A stretch of DNA of 64,000 nucleotides from Butyricicoccus pullicaecorum DSM 23266 (GCF_900167005.1 NZ_FUXW01000001.1:682001-746000); one strand, 5' to 3'; shown: positions 26,184-34,819, numbered from the stretch's first letter. The notes: generated by a model from the sequence alone, not told the origin. Translations and numbers: made by a program.

Positions 26184-26822
26184 ATGCAAATCATGAGCGT
26201 TTTCGATACGACGTTTGCACCCTATGGCCGTGTGATTGCAGACCTAGACTGCACCGAGCTGCTGGACACGCTGCGCAAGACCACCGACAAGCCGGAGGAT
26301 GCAGTTGTCTACGTTCCGTCGGCCGAGCAGCTCGAGGCGCTGCCCGTGTTTGACACCCTGCGCGACAGCGTGTACGGCGGTATGCCCATCCAGATCGGCT
26401 ACTGCAACGGCTCCAACACCAAGCTCAACTGTGTGGAGTACCACAGAGACAGTGAGATCAACATTGTGGCCGACGACATGGTCTTTCTGGTCGGTTTGGA
26501 GAGCGATATCACAGACGGCAAGCTGGATACCGCGTCCATCCGTGCATTCCGTGCACCGGCTGGCACGGCGGTCGAGCTGTACGCTACCACGCTGCACTAT
26601 GCACCCTGTGACGCAGCCAAGGGCGCAGGTTTCCGGGTTGCAGTCGTTCTGCCACGCGGTACCAACACCGAAAAGCCCGACGGCACCGGTGCACTGGGCG
26701 AGGACAAGCTGCTCTGGGCACGCAACAAGTGGCTGATTGCACATCCTGACACGAACGAGGCAAAGCAGGGCGCATTTGTCGGCCTTGAAGGTGAAAATCC
26801 CGACATTGCACCGCTGATCTGA
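26184..26822 (+). CDS. DUF4867 family protein
   Basis: 212-residue protein that I recognise as DUF4867, a cupin-like family of unknown biochemical role found in Firmicutes sugar operons. Seen: two conserved polar regions, CNGSNTKLNCVEYHRDSEIN (an ECH/E-type metal-binding pattern: Glu and His of VEYHRDSE) and ELYATTLHYAPC with a His, the usual layout of a metal-binding cupin barrel. The ATG has AGGAG at good spacing, 13 bases after xylB. Its place between xylulokinase and a FucI/AraA-type isomerase suggests sugar isomerisation, epimerisation or anomer handling. No reaction has been assigned. Confidence 0.8.
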   Translation: MQIMSVFDTTFAPYGRVIADLDCTELLDTLRKTTDKPEDAVVYVPSAEQLEALPVFDTLRDSVYGGMPIQIGYCNGSNTKLNCVEYHRDSEINIVADDMVFLVGLESDITDGKLDTASIRAFRAPAGTAVELYATTLHYAPCDAAKGAGFRVAVVLPRGTNTEKPDGTGALGEDKLLWARNKWLIAHPDTNEAKQGAFVGLEGENPDIAPLI

Positions 26823-26863
26823 ATTTTTTCATCCGCAAAGAGATGAGAACGGAGGAACATAAA

Positions 26864-28339
26864 ATGACCAACATTCCTGAACTCAAACTTGGTATCATCT
26901 CGGTAAGCCGCAGCTGCTTCCCGATTACACTGTCCGAAAAGCGCCGCTCCAACGTTGCCCGTGCGTTCGGCGAGGGCCTGTACGAGTGCCCGATCTGCGT
27001 CGAGAACGAAGTTGATGCACGCAAGGCGGTTGACGATGTTGTCGCACACGGTGTCAACGCACTGTGCGTATTCCTGGGCAACTTCGGTCCTGAGACCCCC
27101 GAGACCATGATTGCCGACTGGTTCGACGGTCCGATCATGTACACCTCGGCTGCCGAGGGCGACGGTGACTTGCACGACGGCCGCGGCGACGCATACTGCG
27201 GCATGCTCAACGCATCCTACAACTTGGGTCTGCGCGGCAAGCGCGTGTACATCCCGGATTATCCGTGCGCAACCGCAGAGGAAGCTGCACAGCAGATTCG
27301 CGAGTTTGCACCGATTGCCACCGCGCTGATCGGCCTGAAGGGTCTCAAGATCTTCGCATTCGGCCCGCGTCCGAACGATTTCCTGGCCTGCAATGCGCCC
27401 ATCAAGGCACTGTACGACCTGGGTGTAGCAGTCGAAGAGCACTCCGAGCTTGACCTGCTGGTTGCCTATAACAAGCACAAGGACGACCCGCGCATCCCGG
27501 CCAAGATGGCTGAAATGGCTGCTGAGGCTGGCAACGGCGAGAGCAAGTTCGCCGGCATCCTGCCCCGTCTGGCACAGTATGAGCTGACCCTCGAGGACTG
27601 GATGGCTGAGCATCTGGGCACCAGCAAGTATGCAGCCTTTGCAAACAAATGCTGGCCTGCATTCCAGACCGAGTTCGGCTTCGTGCCCTGCTACGTCAAT
27701 TCCCGACTGACCGGCCGTGGTATTCCGGTTTCGTGCGAGGTTGATATTTACGGCGCACTGAGCGAGTACATCGGTATCTGCGTATCCGGTTCGGCAGTCA
27801 CGCTACTGGATATCAACAACTCGGTACCGGCTTCCATGTATGAAGAGTCCATCGCGGGCAAGGTTCCGTACCGTCATCGCGAGACCTTTATGGGCTTCCA
27901 CTGCGGCAACACCTGCCCGAGCCTGCTGCGCAACCCGCACATGGGCTACCAGCTGATTATGAAGCGCGACCTCGAGCCCGATCTGCCCGAGCCCGACATC
28001 ACCCGTGGCACCATGGAAGGCGACATCAAGGCCGGTGACATCACCTTCTTCCGTCTCCAGTCCACTGCATCCACCCAGCTGCGTGCATACGTTGCACAGG
28101 GCGAGGTACTGGATGTTCCGACTCAGTCCTTCGGTTCCATCGGTATCTTTGCAATCCCCCAGATGGATCGCTTCTACCGTCATGTGCTCATCGAAAAGCA
28201 GTACCCGCATCACGGTGCGGTTGCCTTCGGTCACTACGGCAAGGCGCTGTTCGAGGTCTTTAAGTACCTCGGTGTGACTGATATCGCCTACAATCAGCCC
28301 GCATCCCTGCCGTATCCGACCGAGAACCCCTTTCACTAA
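26864..28339 (+). CDS. L-fucose/L-arabinose isomerase family protein
   Basis: 491-residue protein of the FucI/AraA fold. Recognisable parts are the N-terminal Rossmann-like domains (LKLGIISVSRSCFP, NALCVFLGNFGPETP), LHDGRGDAYCGMLNASYN in the position of the interdomain region, and the C-terminal active-site domain with SCEVDIYGALSEYI, MGFHCGNTCPSLL and HHGAVAFGHYGKALFEVFKYLG. Metal ligands of the family are a Glu, an Asp and a His; Glu in CEVD and His in FHCGN are candidates. Start ATG 26864 follows GGAGG. It ends the xylB operon and is probably the isomerase that supplies the kinase, in place of XylA. Substrate pentose unknown. Confidence 0.82.
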   Translation: MTNIPELKLGIISVSRSCFPITLSEKRRSNVARAFGEGLYECPICVENEVDARKAVDDVVAHGVNALCVFLGNFGPETPETMIADWFDGPIMYTSAAEGDGDLHDGRGDAYCGMLNASYNLGLRGKRVYIPDYPCATAEEAAQQIREFAPIATALIGLKGLKIFAFGPRPNDFLACNAPIKALYDLGVAVEEHSELDLLVAYNKHKDDPRIPAKMAEMAAEAGNGESKFAGILPRLAQYELTLEDWMAEHLGTSKYAAFANKCWPAFQTEFGFVPCYVNSRLTGRGIPVSCEVDIYGALSEYIGICVSGSAVTLLDINNSVPASMYEESIAGKVPYRHRETFMGFHCGNTCPSLLRNPHMGYQLIMKRDLEPDLPEPDITRGTMEGDIKAGDITFFRLQSTASTQLRAYVAQGEVLDVPTQSFGSIGIFAIPQMDRFYRHVLIEKQYPHHGAVAFGHYGKALFEVFKYLGVTDIAYNQPASLPYPTENPFH

Positions 28340-28390
28340 TTAAACACGCTTCATTGCGAAACTGATCTTCTACTCTTCTTACCCTTTTCG

Positions 28391-28437
28391 AACGCCCGGA
28401 CGCCGTCTGTATTATGCAGGCGGCGTTCGGGCGTTTT
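28391..28437 (+). terminator. Terminator of the sugar operon
   Basis: A long GC-rich stem, AACGCCC-GACGCCG-CTG paired with CAG-CGGCGT-GGGCGTT, around TATTATG, then TTTT. Confidence 0.88.
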
Positions 28438-28462
28438 GATATTTATATAATAAGGAGTCGAT

Positions 28463-28549
28463 TTGCGCGTCAAGTGCGCGGCGTGTATAATGAAAGAAAA
28501 CGCAAAAATTTTTTGAAAAAGTTTGAACGGATTTGTCTGCCTCAATCGT
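28463..28549 (+). promoter_or_regulatory. Two candidate promoters for the repeat-protein/sigma operon
   Basis: A housekeeping promoter is clear: TTGCGC (28463-28468), 17-base spacer, TATAAT (28486-28491). Further on, TGAAC (28524-28528) and CGTAT (28547-28551), with 18 bases between AAC and CGT, resemble the AAC/CGT boxes used by ECF sigma factors, at slightly long spacing, and could be an autoregulated promoter. The second is tentative. Confidence 0.5.
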
Positions 28550-28588
28550 ATGAGAAGTGAAACCACTCATACAAAGGAGGTCAATACG

Positions 28589-28966
28589 ATGAAAAAGAGA
28601 TGGATGAGCGCTGCGGCAGCGGCAATGGTGCTGATGATTGGTGCGACTAGTGCAGTGGCTTGGGGCGGACAGAGCCGGTATGTCGATGCAAATGGCGACG
28701 GCGTGTGCGACAACCGCACGGTGAATTGGGTTGATACCAACGGTGACGGTGTTTGTGACAACTGTGCGGGTAATGGCCAGTGCATTGGATTTGTGGACGC
28801 CGATGGAGACGGCATCTGTGACAATCGAGGAACAAATGGACAGGGCGCGGGCTATGTGGATGCAGACGGCGACGGTGTGTGTGACAATCGTGCGGCTGGC
28901 GGCGGTATGATGCGCGGTCAGGGGCGCGGCATGGGTCGAGGTGCAGGAGGCGGCTGCATGCGGTAA
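28589..28966 (+). CDS. Secreted protein with four DxxGDGxCDN repeats
   Basis: 125-residue exported protein. Residues 1-24 are a signal peptide (Lys/Arg, then a hydrophobic core, AVA/WG cleavage site). Four copies of a (Y/F/W)VD-x-(N/D)GDG(V/I)CDN unit begin near residues 31, 47, 68 and 89; each Asp-rich DxNxDG loop resembles a calcium-binding thrombospondin-3 or dockerin-type loop and carries one Cys. The tail is Gly/Arg/Met-rich and ends CMR; seven Cys occur in the mature part. ATG 28589 has AAAGGAGG upstream. It is the first gene of an operon with an ECF sigma factor and its anti-sigma factor. No function is known to me; Ca2+ or other metal binding is inference. Confidence 0.8.
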   Translation: MKKRWMSAAAAAMVLMIGATSAVAWGGQSRYVDANGDGVCDNRTVNWVDTNGDGVCDNCAGNGQCIGFVDADGDGICDNRGTNGQGAGYVDADGDGVCDNRAAGGGMMRGQGRGMGRGAGGGCMR

Positions 28967-28988
28967 TACTTTGGATGGGGGTGAAGGT

Positions 28989-29471
28989 ATGAGAAGTGAG
29001 CAGGAGACCAACGAGGCGGTCGAGCGATACGCCGATCTGGTGCGTCGACTGTGCATGATTCATCTGAAAAATCATGCCGACACCGAGGATATCTTCCAAA
29101 CTGTATTTCTGAAATATCTGACCAGTACGACCGTGTTTGAGAGTCAGGAACACGAGAAAGCCTGGATTATCCGCGTGACGCTTAATGCCTGCCGTGACCT
29201 GCTGCGCAGCTTTTTTCGCAGCAGAACGGTGTCGCTGGACACCCTGCTCGACCAACCTGCCGACCTCGCACCTGCGCACAGTGAAGTGCTCGAAGCCGTT
29301 CTGTCCCTGCCTGCACAGTACCGGGATGTCGTGTATCTGCACTATTATGAGGGATATACCGCACCGGAGATCGGGAAAATCCTGGGAAAGAACGAAAACA
29401 CCATTTATACGCGCCTGACCCGGGCGCGTGGACTGCTGAAAGAAAAGTTGGGAGGGGATGACGATGCGTGA
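28989..29471 (+). CDS. ECF-type RNA polymerase sigma factor
   Basis: 160-residue sigma-70 family protein with only regions 2 and 4. Region 2: YADLVRRLCMIHLKNHADTEDIFQTVFLKYL with the 2.4-like EKAWIIRVTLNACRDLLRS. Region 4: LPAQYRDVVYLHYYEGYTAPEIGKILGKNENTIYTRLTRARGLLKEKL, a helix-turn-helix for the -35 element. ATG 28989 follows a GGGGGTGAAGG ribosome site 22 bases after the repeat-protein stop. The stop overlaps the anti-sigma start by eight bases, which gives coupled, balanced production. It probably controls its own operon in response to an envelope or extracellular signal. Confidence 0.9.
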   Translation: MRSEQETNEAVERYADLVRRLCMIHLKNHADTEDIFQTVFLKYLTSTTVFESQEHEKAWIIRVTLNACRDLLRSFFRSRTVSLDTLLDQPADLAPAHSEVLEAVLSLPAQYRDVVYLHYYEGYTAPEIGKILGKNENTIYTRLTRARGLLKEKLGGDDDA

Positions 29472-30276
29472 GCGCGTGCGGGATGCGTTTGACCAGATTA
29501 CCGCGGATGAAAAATTAAAGGAACAGACCAAGATGTTTCTGGTACAAAAGTGCAGGCAAGCACCTGCGCGCAGACCGGTTCGGCGCATGGCGGTCGTTCT
29601 GGTCTGTCTGATGTGTCTGATGCTGGGTGTGGGCGGCTGGGCGTATTTGACCCCGACTTCGGCCATCAGTATTGAATCGTCCGCAGCGCTCGAGCTCAGC
29701 GTCAACCGCTTTGACCGCGTCATCGCCGTGCGCGGTACCGACGAGGCAGGCTGTGCGCTGGCGCAGTCGCTGCAAGTCGATCACATGCCTTATTTAAGTG
29801 CCCTGCAAGTCGTGCTGGACGCACAGGCGGACGGGGAAGGGGTGTCCATTGGCGTTGCTGGGAAGGATTCTGGCCAGTGCGAGAGCATGCTGCAAGCTGT
29901 GCAGAACTGCACCGCTGCGCAAAAGCAGGTGCAGTGCTATATGACCGATGCTGATACGCTGGACGCGGCCAGAGAGAGCGATCTGCCGCTCGGCAAATAC
30001 CGCATGCTGCTGACCTTGCAGGCACTTGACCCCAGCCTGACAGCCGATGACGTGCGCGGACTGTCCATGCCGGAGCTGCGGCAACTGGAGCAAACACTGT
30101 CGGAAACCGATTCGACCGGTCAGACGAGCGGACGGGGGGCACAGAATGGCAGAAATGGTCAAAATGGCAATGGAAACGGCCAGAATGGCGCTGGAAATGG
30201 TGCTGGGAACGGCTACGGAAACGGAAAAGGCAATGGACAGGGCAACGGTGCAAGACACGGCCAGACCGGAGGTTGA
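29464..30276 (+). CDS. RsgI-like transmembrane anti-sigma factor with Gly/Asn-rich tail
   Basis: 270-residue single-pass membrane protein. Residues 1-40 are cytoplasmic and basic, residues 42-62 (MAVVLVCLMCLMLGVGGWAYL) form one helix, and the exterior begins with the RsgI middle-domain pattern ISIESSAALELSVNRFDRVIAVRG. In typical members this reads xIDINPSxELxxNRFxxVI, with Asn-Pro as an autoproteolysis site; here the Asn-Pro is Ser-Ala. The last 45 residues are a low-complexity Gly/Asn/Gln repeat, likely flexible or wall-associated. Genetic coupling to the sigma factor fits an anti-sigma role. Loss of the cleavage pair implies another activation route, or a fixed inhibitor. Confidence 0.82.
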   Translation: MRERVRDAFDQITADEKLKEQTKMFLVQKCRQAPARRPVRRMAVVLVCLMCLMLGVGGWAYLTPTSAISIESSAALELSVNRFDRVIAVRGTDEAGCALAQSLQVDHMPYLSALQVVLDAQADGEGVSIGVAGKDSGQCESMLQAVQNCTAAQKQVQCYMTDADTLDAARESDLPLGKYRMLLTLQALDPSLTADDVRGLSMPELRQLEQTLSETDSTGQTSGRGAQNGRNGQNGNGNGQNGAGNGAGNGYGNGKGNGQGNGARHGQTGG

Positions 30277-30335
30277 ATGCACGGCCTTCGCCAGACTGCA
30301 CAAGTTCTGCACAAATTATTTGTCAGACTTGCTCG

Positions 30336-30364
30336 TTGACTTTGTCCTGTGAGTTTGATAGAGT
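30336..30364 (+). promoter_or_regulatory. Promoter of the beta-glucoside operon
   Basis: TTGACT (30336-30341), 17-base spacer, TAGAGT (30359-30364), upstream of the antiterminator site. Confidence 0.6.
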
Positions 30365-30384
30365 AATTACAGCAATTGAAGACA

Positions 30385-30463
30385 ATGGCTGTTACTGGTA
30401 ATGCAGGCAAGACCACACAAAAAATCATCGGATTCGATGGTGCTTTTGTTGTGGTCTTTTTTT
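30385..30463 (+). promoter_or_regulatory. LicT-type RAT antiterminator site overlapping an intrinsic terminator
   Basis: The region 30385-30415 matches the ribonucleic antiterminator of the BglG/LicT family: GGCTGTTACTGGTAATGCAG then GCAAGACC. Its 3' part is also the 5' arm (AAGACCACA, 30409-30417) of a terminator whose other arm is TGTGGTCTT with seven T (to 30463); an inner CATCG/CGATG stem lies in the loop. When LicT binds the RAT hairpin the terminator cannot form and the PTS operon is transcribed. The protein is encoded at the end of the same operon. Confidence 0.88.
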
Positions 30464-30538
30464 GTGCCCGCAGAGAGGTTTTGCGCAAGGCGCCGGTGCG
30501 AGTCCTAAACCGCAGACAGCCAAAGAAAGGGGATTTTT

Positions 30539-32395
30539 ATGGATTACAAAAAACTCGCGTACGATCTGATTCCGCTGGTCGGCGGCGTACAGAACATCAG
30601 CAAACTGACCCATTGCGCAACCCGTCTGCGCTTTGAGTTCCATGACCGCAGCAAGGTAGACGCAGCGGCGATCGAAAAAACCGCAGGCGTCATCAGTGTC
30701 GTGGAGAAGGGCGGACAGTTCCAGGTCGTTGTCGGCAACGACGTACCGGTGACCTACCGTGCCCTGATCGATGAGATGGGCGGCACGGCGACCGGCGGCA
30801 ACACCGCACAGGACACCACACCTGAGAAAAAGCCCTCGATCATCAACCGCATCGTCAGTGTCATCTCGACCACCTTCACACCGGTCATCCCGGCGCTGAT
30901 CGGTGGTGGTATGATTAAGGCGGTTCTGTCCATTCTGGTTCTGTGCGGCCTGAGCGATAGCAGCTCGACCTACCAGATTCTGAACTTTATTTCGGACGCA
31001 GCCTTCTACTTCATGCCCGTTCTGCTGGCTTACGGTGCGGCGATCAAGTTCGCATGCAATCCGGTGCTGGCAATGACGCTGGCCTGTGCATTGCTGCATC
31101 CGTCGTGGAGCGGCATGGTCAGTGCAGGCGAAGCCGTCGATTTTTTCAGCATCCCGGTGCGTCTGGTTGACTACTCGTATTCGGTCATCCCGATCATTTT
31201 GAGCATCTGGATTATGTCTTACGTCGAGCGTCTGGCAGAAAAATACACGCCATCTATCATTAAGTTTTTCCTCAAACCGCTGATCATTCTGTTCATTTCG
31301 GCACCCATCGCGCTGCTGATCGTCGGCCCCTTCGGTGCCTTCCTCAATACGCTCATCGAGAACGCTGCAAACGCCATCAACGCAACTGCAAGCTGGCTGC
31401 TGCCCATGCTCATGGGTGCGCTCCAGCCCTTCCTTGTCCTGACCGGTACGGCCTGGGCAATGACCCCGATTGCAACCGTGCAGATTTCCTCTCTGGGCTA
31501 TGAGATCGTCAACGGCCCCGGTATGCTGGCCTCCAACATCGCACAGGGCGGCGCAACGCTGGCCGTTGCCTGCAAGTCCAAGAACCATCAGCTGCGTCAG
31601 CTGGCATTCTCCTCTGGTTTCACCGCTGTCATGGGCATCACCGAGCCCTGCCTGTACGGCGTCATCCTCAAGCTCAAGAAGCCGCTCATCGCGTCCATGA
31701 TCGGCGGCGGTATCGGCGGTATTTATGCAGGCCTGTCCGGTCTGGTGCGCTATGCGTTCGTATCGCCCGGTCTGGCAGCGCTGCCTGCATTCATCGGTGA
31801 AAATCCCATGAACATCGTCCATGCAGTCATCACCTGCGTGATCTCCTTTGTCGCAGCCTTCGTCGCAACTTGGATTATGGGCTTTGACGATCCGGCAAAC
31901 GAGGAAGACAAGGCAGCACCGTCCCAGCCCAAGGTACAGGCAGAGGCTGCACAGGCAGTCGCTCCGCTCGCAGGCCACGCCATCCCGCTCGAGGAAGTCA
32001 GCGACGCCGTATTCTCCCAGAAGGTCATGGGCGACGGTCTGGCCATCCAGCCGACCGAGGGCAAGGTTTACGCGCCGTTCGACGGTGAAGTCGCTTCGAT
32101 CTTTGACACCAAGCACGCCATTGGCTTGAACGCTGACAACGGTATGGAAGTTCTCATTCATATCGGTATCGATACGGTCAACTTGCAGGGCCAGTACTAC
32201 GAGGCACACGTTAAGGCGGGTGATCGCGTACACAAGGGCGATCTGCTGATCTCGTTTGACAAGGACGCCATTGAACAGGCCGGATACGAGACCGTTACCC
32301 CGGTCATCCTGACCAATACCGACGATTATTCGTCCATCGAGACGGTCACCGGTCGGGATGTCAAGCCCGGTCAGACCGTTCTGACCGTGAAGTAA
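30539..32395 (+). CDS. bglP: PTS beta-glucoside transporter, fused IIBCA
   Basis: 618-residue membrane permease that takes up and phosphorylates aryl-beta-glucosides. Domain order: IIB at residues 1-85, with the phosphocysteine in KLTHCATRLRFEF; a linker; IIC at about 100-460 with eight or so helices and the substrate-loop region GITEPCLYGVILKLKKP; IIA at about 490-618 with VYAPFDGEVASIFD and the phosphohistidine in EVLIHIGIDTVNLQG. The ATG at 30539 follows AAAGGGG. Expression depends on the RAT site upstream. It is followed by a 6-phospho-beta-glucosidase and LicT, the classic bgl layout. Confidence 0.95.
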   Translation: MDYKKLAYDLIPLVGGVQNISKLTHCATRLRFEFHDRSKVDAAAIEKTAGVISVVEKGGQFQVVVGNDVPVTYRALIDEMGGTATGGNTAQDTTPEKKPSIINRIVSVISTTFTPVIPALIGGGMIKAVLSILVLCGLSDSSSTYQILNFISDAAFYFMPVLLAYGAAIKFACNPVLAMTLACALLHPSWSGMVSAGEAVDFFSIPVRLVDYSYSVIPIILSIWIMSYVERLAEKYTPSIIKFFLKPLIILFISAPIALLIVGPFGAFLNTLIENAANAINATASWLLPMLMGALQPFLVLTGTAWAMTPIATVQISSLGYEIVNGPGMLASNIAQGGATLAVACKSKNHQLRQLAFSSGFTAVMGITEPCLYGVILKLKKPLIASMIGGGIGGIYAGLSGLVRYAFVSPGLAALPAFIGENPMNIVHAVITCVISFVAAFVATWIMGFDDPANEEDKAAPSQPKVQAEAAQAVAPLAGHAIPLEEVSDAVFSQKVMGDGLAIQPTEGKVYAPFDGEVASIFDTKHAIGLNADNGMEVLIHIGIDTVNLQGQYYEAHVKAGDRVHKGDLLISFDKDAIEQAGYETVTPVILTNTDDYSSIETVTGRDVKPGQTVLTVK

Positions 32396-32411
32396 GAAAG
32401 GAAGTCCATTT

Positions 32412-33824
32412 ATGATCTATCAGAAACTGCTCGATTTTCCGCAGGATTTCCTGTGGGGCGCGTCCACCTCGGCCTATCAGGTCGAGGGTGGATGGGATGC
32501 CGACGGCAAGAGCCCGTCTATTATTGATATGTATGAGCATCCGGCAGGCTATGCCGATTTTACGGTCGCAAGCGACCATTATCACCGCTTTGAGGAAGAC
32601 ATTGCGCTGTTTGCCCAGATGGGACTCAAAGCATACCGCTTTTCTATTGCTTGGACGCGCATTCTGCCGAACGGCACCGGAGAAGTCAACCGAGCCGGTG
32701 TTGAGCATTACCGTGCGGTCATTCGTGCCTGCCGCAAATACAATATCGAGCCCATCGTGACCATGTACCACTTTGACCTGCCGTGGTGCTTGGAACAGCA
32801 GGGCGGCTGGCTCAATCGCGCGACCATCGACGCGTTTGAGGCGTACTGCCGGGTACTGCTTGAGGAATACGGCGATGCGGTTAAGTATTGGCTGACCATC
32901 AACGAGCAGAACACCATGATTCTGCATCCGGGTGCCATCGGTCTGCCCAAGGGCGGTGTGCTGCCCAGCCGCCGCGAGCTGTATCAGATGAACCATCACA
33001 TGATGCTCGCACAGGCACGGGTCATGAAGCTGTGTCATGCGATGTGCTCGCAGGCTAAAATCGGCCCGGCGCTCAATCTGACCGCCATGTATCCCGAGAC
33101 TTGCCGCCCGGAGGATGCCATTGCGGCACATAACTGGGAAGTGCTGCGCTGCTGGAACTTTGCCGATGTGCCGGTCTTTGGGTGGTATCATCCGCTCGCC
33201 GTGCGCTATCTGGAAGACCGCGGCCTGATGCCCGACGTGCAGCCGGGTGACCGAGAGACGCTCTCGGGTGCACATCCCGACTTCATCGCCATGAACTACT
33301 ACTCGACTGCCACCATTGCTGCCAGCCGCGGCGATGCGTCCGACGTGTCCGCGCGTGCCGGTGACCAGCAGATTATGCTCGGTGAGGAAGGCGTATACCG
33401 TGCAGCCGAGAATCCCTATGTCGGCAAGACCAAGTATGGCTGGGTCATCGACCCGACCGGTTTCCGCTACACCCTGCGCAAGGTGTGCGAGCGCTACCAT
33501 CTGCCTATTCTGATTACCGAAAACGGCATCGGTGCACCCGACGTGCTCGAGGACGATGGCAGCATCCATGACCCGTACCGCATCGAGTTTTACGAGCAGC
33601 ACCTGCACGCCATGCGTGAGGCCATCACCGACGGCGTGGAGATGATGGGATACTGCCCGTGGTCTGCACTCGACGTGGTGAGCACCCATCAGGGCTATGC
33701 CAAGCGTTACGGCTTCATTTATGTCGACCGTGACGAACAGGACTGCCGCAGCATGCGCCGCCTGCCCAAAGATAGTTTCTACTGGTATCAAAAGACCATT
33801 GCTGAAAACGGAAAAAACCTGTAA
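32412..33824 (+). CDS. bglA: 6-phospho-beta-glucosidase, GH1
   Basis: 470-residue cytoplasmic TIM-barrel glycosidase that hydrolyses the phosphorylated beta-glucosides delivered by the PTS. The N-terminal GH1 signature FLWGASTSAYQVEGGW, acid/base Glu in YWLTINEQN and nucleophile Glu in ILITENGIG are intact, and length is standard. The C-terminal KRYGFIYVDRDEQ loop, which contacts the 6-phosphate in such enzymes, supports the phospho-specific form. It starts 16 bases after the PTS gene. Confidence 0.93.
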   Translation: MIYQKLLDFPQDFLWGASTSAYQVEGGWDADGKSPSIIDMYEHPAGYADFTVASDHYHRFEEDIALFAQMGLKAYRFSIAWTRILPNGTGEVNRAGVEHYRAVIRACRKYNIEPIVTMYHFDLPWCLEQQGGWLNRATIDAFEAYCRVLLEEYGDAVKYWLTINEQNTMILHPGAIGLPKGGVLPSRRELYQMNHHMMLAQARVMKLCHAMCSQAKIGPALNLTAMYPETCRPEDAIAAHNWEVLRCWNFADVPVFGWYHPLAVRYLEDRGLMPDVQPGDRETLSGAHPDFIAMNYYSTATIAASRGDASDVSARAGDQQIMLGEEGVYRAAENPYVGKTKYGWVIDPTGFRYTLRKVCERYHLPILITENGIGAPDVLEDDGSIHDPYRIEFYEQHLHAMREAITDGVEMMGYCPWSALDVVSTHQGYAKRYGFIYVDRDEQDCRSMRRLPKDSFYWYQKTIAENGKNL

Positions 33825-33865
33825 AATAAGGAAAGGAGAATTTTCCGCATAGAAGGGGTAAGGGC

Positions 33866-34699
33866 ATGATCGTACAAAAGATCTTGAACAACAATTTGAT
33901 CTTGGTCTGCGATGAGAACGGACAGGAACAGATCGTCATGGGTAAGGGTCTGCGTTTTTTCAATCAGGTGGGACAGGAACTGAGCCGTGAGCATGTGCAG
34001 AAGGTGTTCGTGCTGCGCGACGAGGGCGCTGCACAGCGCTATATGCAGCTTTTGCGCGATGTTCCGGCCGAGTCGGCCGAGGTGATTGAGGAAGCATTGC
34101 AGCTGGCTCATGAGCAGTTCCCCGGACGGCTCAACGATCAGATTTTTGTGACCCTGTTCGACCATCTGGTCTACGCCATCGAGCGCTGTCAAAAGCACAT
34201 CGTCCTGCCCAATCGTCTGCTCTGGGAAGTACGGCGTTTTTATCCGCAGGAGTACGCCGTCGGACAGCAGGTACGGGATTTTCTGAACGAGCGGCTTCAG
34301 ATTGAGCTGCCCGAGGAGGAAGCGGGCAACATCGCCTTCCATCTGGTCAACGCACAGACCGAAAATCCCGACATGGAGCGCACCATGCAGGCCATGCGCA
34401 TGCTCAAGGACATCTACGGCATCATTCAGCTGTCCTTCGGCAGGAAGATTGACGAGAATTCGGTGCATTATGCGCGATTTTTGACCCACATGCAGTATTT
34501 TATCGAGCGTGTACTCGATCGAAAGATGCTGGGCAGTGAGGATATCGCGGTACTGGAGCCGGTACTCGAACAAAATCCCGAGGCGTACGCCTGTGCGCGC
34601 AGAATTGTTGGATATGTGCAGAAGAACCTGGGTGTGGAGATTCCGCGGGAGGAACTGATCTATCTGACCATCCACATGACCCGTATTATGATGCAATAA
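33866..34699 (+). CDS. licT: BglG/LicT family transcriptional antiterminator
   Basis: 277-residue RNA-binding regulator. The N-terminal CAT domain (MIVQKILNNNLILVCDENGQEQIVMGKGL) binds the RAT hairpin as a dimer; two PTS regulation domains follow, with conserved His in NDQIFVTLFDHLVYAIER and YLTIHMTRIMM. In the absence of sugar the PTS phosphorylates PRD1 and keeps it inactive; HPr-dependent phosphorylation of PRD2 is needed for activity. The gene is the last of the operon it controls, so expression is self-reinforcing. Confidence 0.94.
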   Translation: MIVQKILNNNLILVCDENGQEQIVMGKGLRFFNQVGQELSREHVQKVFVLRDEGAAQRYMQLLRDVPAESAEVIEEALQLAHEQFPGRLNDQIFVTLFDHLVYAIERCQKHIVLPNRLLWEVRRFYPQEYAVGQQVRDFLNERLQIELPEEEAGNIAFHLVNAQTENPDMERTMQAMRMLKDIYGIIQLSFGRKIDENSVHYARFLTHMQYFIERVLDRKMLGSEDIAVLEPVLEQNPEAYACARRIVGYVQKNLGVEIPREELIYLTIHMTRIMMQ

Positions 34700-34702
34700 A
34701 GA

Positions 34703-34741
34703 GAAGCGAGCGGTGCACCGGGAGGGCATCGCTCGCTTTTG
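34703..34741 (+). terminator. Terminator of the beta-glucoside operon
   Basis: AAGCGAGCG pairs with CGCTCGCTT around a loop of about 20 bases in which TGC can pair with GCA, then TTTT. Confidence 0.8.
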
Positions 34742-34819
34742 TGCATTGATATTGGTTGGAATAATCGAAAAATGCATAGACTGAAGACACATGCCATATA
34801 TAAATAAGGAGGCAGTCGT

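Noticed and set aside
28391..28437. Attenuator for the repeat-protein operon
   Set aside because: The strong hairpin lies before the promoter of that operon and directly after the sugar operon, so it is an ordinary terminator.
30425..32233. 602-codon minus-strand frame over the PTS gene
   Set aside because: Antisense shadow of bglP; composition rich in Asp/Gln/His/Arg and Cys typical of reverse frames, with no domain.
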